Below are positions 12,784-13,993 of a DNA stretch of 13,993 bases, piece by piece. How positions within the stretch are numbered: the stretch's first letter is position 1; every line of letters begins with the position of its first letter. Below the pieces are notes generated by a model, which was given only the letters and a program-made list of their open reading frames with translations, had not been told where the DNA came from and searched no databases. This stretch comes from Defluviitaleaceae bacterium (GTDB lineage: Bacteria > Bacillota > Clostridia > Lachnospirales > UBA5962): NCBI GenBank assembly GCA_009787435.1, contig WRFW01000206.1, forward strand, positions 1 through 13,993, read 5' to 3'. A program made the position numbers and the translations under genes.

Positions 12784-12816
12784 CTTACATAGTAATTAAT
12801 TACAGGGAATAAACGC

Positions 12817-12847
12817 TTGCAAGCTTTGAAAGAAAAAAAATTATAAA
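12817..12847 (+). promoter_or_regulatory. Weak candidate promoter for the gene at 12949
   Basis: TTGCAA (12817-12822) and TATAAA (12842-12847) are 19 bases apart, longer than ideal. A TATACT at 12901-12906 is a rival -10 but lacks a -35 match. Confidence 0.25.
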
Positions 12848-12948
12848 ATCAACTTACTATTTTTAATTCAACATAGCCAAGGTGTAGTTTTAGCATACGT
12901 TATACTTTAGGCATTTTAAAAAAATAAAAATTTATGGAGGGGTCTCAA

Positions 12949-13209
12949 ATGACTTATAAAGATATGTATTTACAATTGTTAAACAATCAAGAAAGAGGGT
13001 TGGCGGTTATAAAAAATGCTCACCTTGAAGCAGAAACACTTTTTATTGAGCTGGAAAATGATGAGTATGCAATGGAAGCTTACGAAGAAGCTTATTATAA
13101 ACTTTTTAATGCTGCAACAGATACAATAGAAAGTTTTAAAAATGAACAGCTAAAATCTGAAAATAGCTATATAAACACAACCGAAGATAGTATATTTGCT
13201 ATTGCTTAA
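12949..13209 (+). CDS. 86-aa helical protein of unknown function
   Basis: The product begins MTYKDMYLQLLNNQERGLAV and is acidic, strongly helical and without signal peptide, membrane segment or cysteine. I recognise no family. I choose ATG 12949 because GGAGGGG (12936-12942) sits six bases before it; the earlier ATG at 12934 overlaps that ribosome site and would add MEGSQ. The gene is monocistronic, ending in a strong hairpin at 13212. It is divergent from locus 2 and shares the intergenic region containing the TTGTGATAAA box, so it is a candidate target of that regulator (inference). Confidence 0.75.
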   Translation: MTYKDMYLQLLNNQERGLAVIKNAHLEAETLFIELENDEYAMEAYEEAYYKLFNAATDTIESFKNEQLKSENSYINTTEDSIFAIA

Positions 13210-13211
13210 TC

Positions 13212-13245
13212 AAAAAGAGCCTATTGCAGGCTCTTTTTATTTTTG
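13212..13245. terminator. Strong, bidirectional intrinsic terminator
   Basis: AAAAAGAGCC (13212-13221) and GGCTCTTTTT (13229-13238) form a 10-base-pair stem with a 7-base loop, followed by ATTTTT. The minus strand also has a U run after the stem, so it can end the gene at 13323-13993 too. Confidence 0.9.
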
Positions 13246-13322
13246 AATTGCTAAGGCTAATAGTTTAAAGCTAGGTGTATGTTATTTTTAGGTGTGTTAC
13301 TTTATATGTTTCTTATTTTTTG

Positions 13323-13993
13323 TTATTGTTTCGGATATTCTGCATATTCTACTTCATAAATATTTGGAAGCAACCTTGGACTTGTTGGAAGAGGAGTTGC
13401 CATTCCTCTATACATAGCACGAAATCTTGCTTGAAGTGGTGGTAATTGGCTTCCATAAAAATCATAGAAATGTGTTAATTGTAAAATTCCTTGGTGAAGT
13501 CTTCCGTTATGAAGTCCAACCCAATTCCAAGTTTGTCCTGCTACTGGGCGTATATTTGTAAATCTATAATCGTTTACTATTGAGCCAGTTCTACTATTTG
13601 GCAAATCTTCTATAACTGATATTCTTACATCACCAGTTTTAAAGTCTATAGAAGCACGCATAATGTTATCTACACTGTAATTTGTAAAGTTTATTATATC
13701 TCTAACGCGTTCAAAGAAATAAAGTCTCTCTTCACAATAAAAACCTCTTTCTAAAACATATTCAAAAAGGTCATATCTTTCAATACTTTCAAACATTTCG
13801 ATGAAAAATCTTACATTGCGGTCAATACGCATATAAGTTATTTCGTTAATGTTTTCATTGTTATGGAATGTTGTCAGCCATGCATCATCATGGTAGCTAT
13901 CGCTACCTATTGGTGGGTATAGTCCTGCACGAAATACTTCTCTTTGGCTATAATCAAGCATTACTATTTGCGGTGTTGTCTGCTCAATAAACT
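13323..13993 (-). CDS. 3' part of an unrecognised gene (N-terminus beyond the window)
   Basis: The frame ends at TAA 13323-13325 and is open to the right edge. The first ATG inside (13959-13961) has no Shine-Dalgarno, and ten more sense codons (ending TPQIV) precede it, so the true start is probably outside. The visible 223 residues are rich in aromatic residues and Arg (YMRIDRNVRFFIEMFESIERYDLF, spaced by charged residues), with a Trp-containing stretch TWNWVGLHNG and a Pro-rich C-terminal LPPLQ and TPLPTSPRLLP. No catalytic motif, membrane segment or known fold can be named. The dense Asn/Tyr/Phe composition is compatible with an extracellular or surface protein, but that is a guess. Confidence 0.65.
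   Translation of the reverse strand, partial: FIEQTTPQIVMLDYSQREVFRAGLYPPIGSDSYHDDAWLTTFHNNENINEITYMRIDRNVRFFIEMFESIERYDLFEYVLERGFYCEERLYFFERVRDIINFTNYSVDNIMRASIDFKTGDVRISVIEDLPNSRTGSIVNDYRFTNIRPVAGQTWNWVGLHNGRLHQGILQLTHFYDFYGSQLPPLQARFRAMYRGMATPLPTSPRLLPNIYEVEYAEYPKQ

Noticed and set aside
12816..12825. GCTTGCAAGC palindrome as an operator
   Set aside because: Single 10-base palindrome with no second copy near other promoters in the window.

Overview
The window is AT-rich DNA from a low-GC Gram-positive bacterium, most likely a member of the Clostridia. Several things point this way: strong AGGAGG-type ribosome binding sites, TTGACA/TATAAT promoters, the yloU-fakA pair typical of Firmicutes, an M3-family oligoendopeptidase F, and a YknXYZ/MacAB-type exporter whose adaptor is anchored by one N-terminal membrane segment. 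Genus cannot be settled from the sequence alone.

Layout from left to right: (i) 1-111, the 5' end of a small unknown gene on the minus strand, with its promoter and an inverted repeat. (ii) 341-2063, a plus-strand locus that starts with a near-consensus promoter whose spacer is mostly a run of 12 T, followed by seven TTCTTG hexamers at the transcription start. It then holds a 41-codon Phr-like secreted-peptide ORF, two nearly identical 25-codon ORFs in tandem, and a 325-aa helical protein with its HTH domain at the C-terminus. (iii) 2147-7161 on the minus strand, a four-gene exporter: adaptor, ATPase and two different MacB/FtsX-type permeases. (iv) 7332-9392 on the minus strand, fakA (yloV) and yloU. 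(v) 9576-11360, pepF on the plus strand. (vi) 11419-12676 on the minus strand, a second locus of the same design as (ii): promoter, two 24-codon ORFs and a 323-aa paralogue of the C-terminal-HTH protein. (vii) 12949-13209, a small unknown helical protein. (viii) 13323-13993, the 3' part of an unrecognised minus-strand gene that runs off the window.

The most interesting content is the pair of loci (ii) and (vi). In each, two short tandem ORFs with good ribosome binding sites lie immediately upstream of, and translationally linked to, a regulator-like protein. All four peptides share an [N/R]PF core followed by a Gly-rich, Asp-containing tail. The two large proteins are clear paralogues with a conserved helical N-terminal part and an XRE-type HTH at residues ~258-320, the reverse of the domain order in known RRNPP (Rap/Rgg/NprR/PlcR/PrgX) peptide receptors. 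My inference is an intracellular peptide-sensing (quorum-sensing-like) family with its cognate peptides encoded upstream. Locus (ii) also carries a Phr-like 41-aa ORF and a promoter that looks able to switch by slippage of its T tract. The nearby exporter could move such peptides, but nothing in the sequence proves this link.
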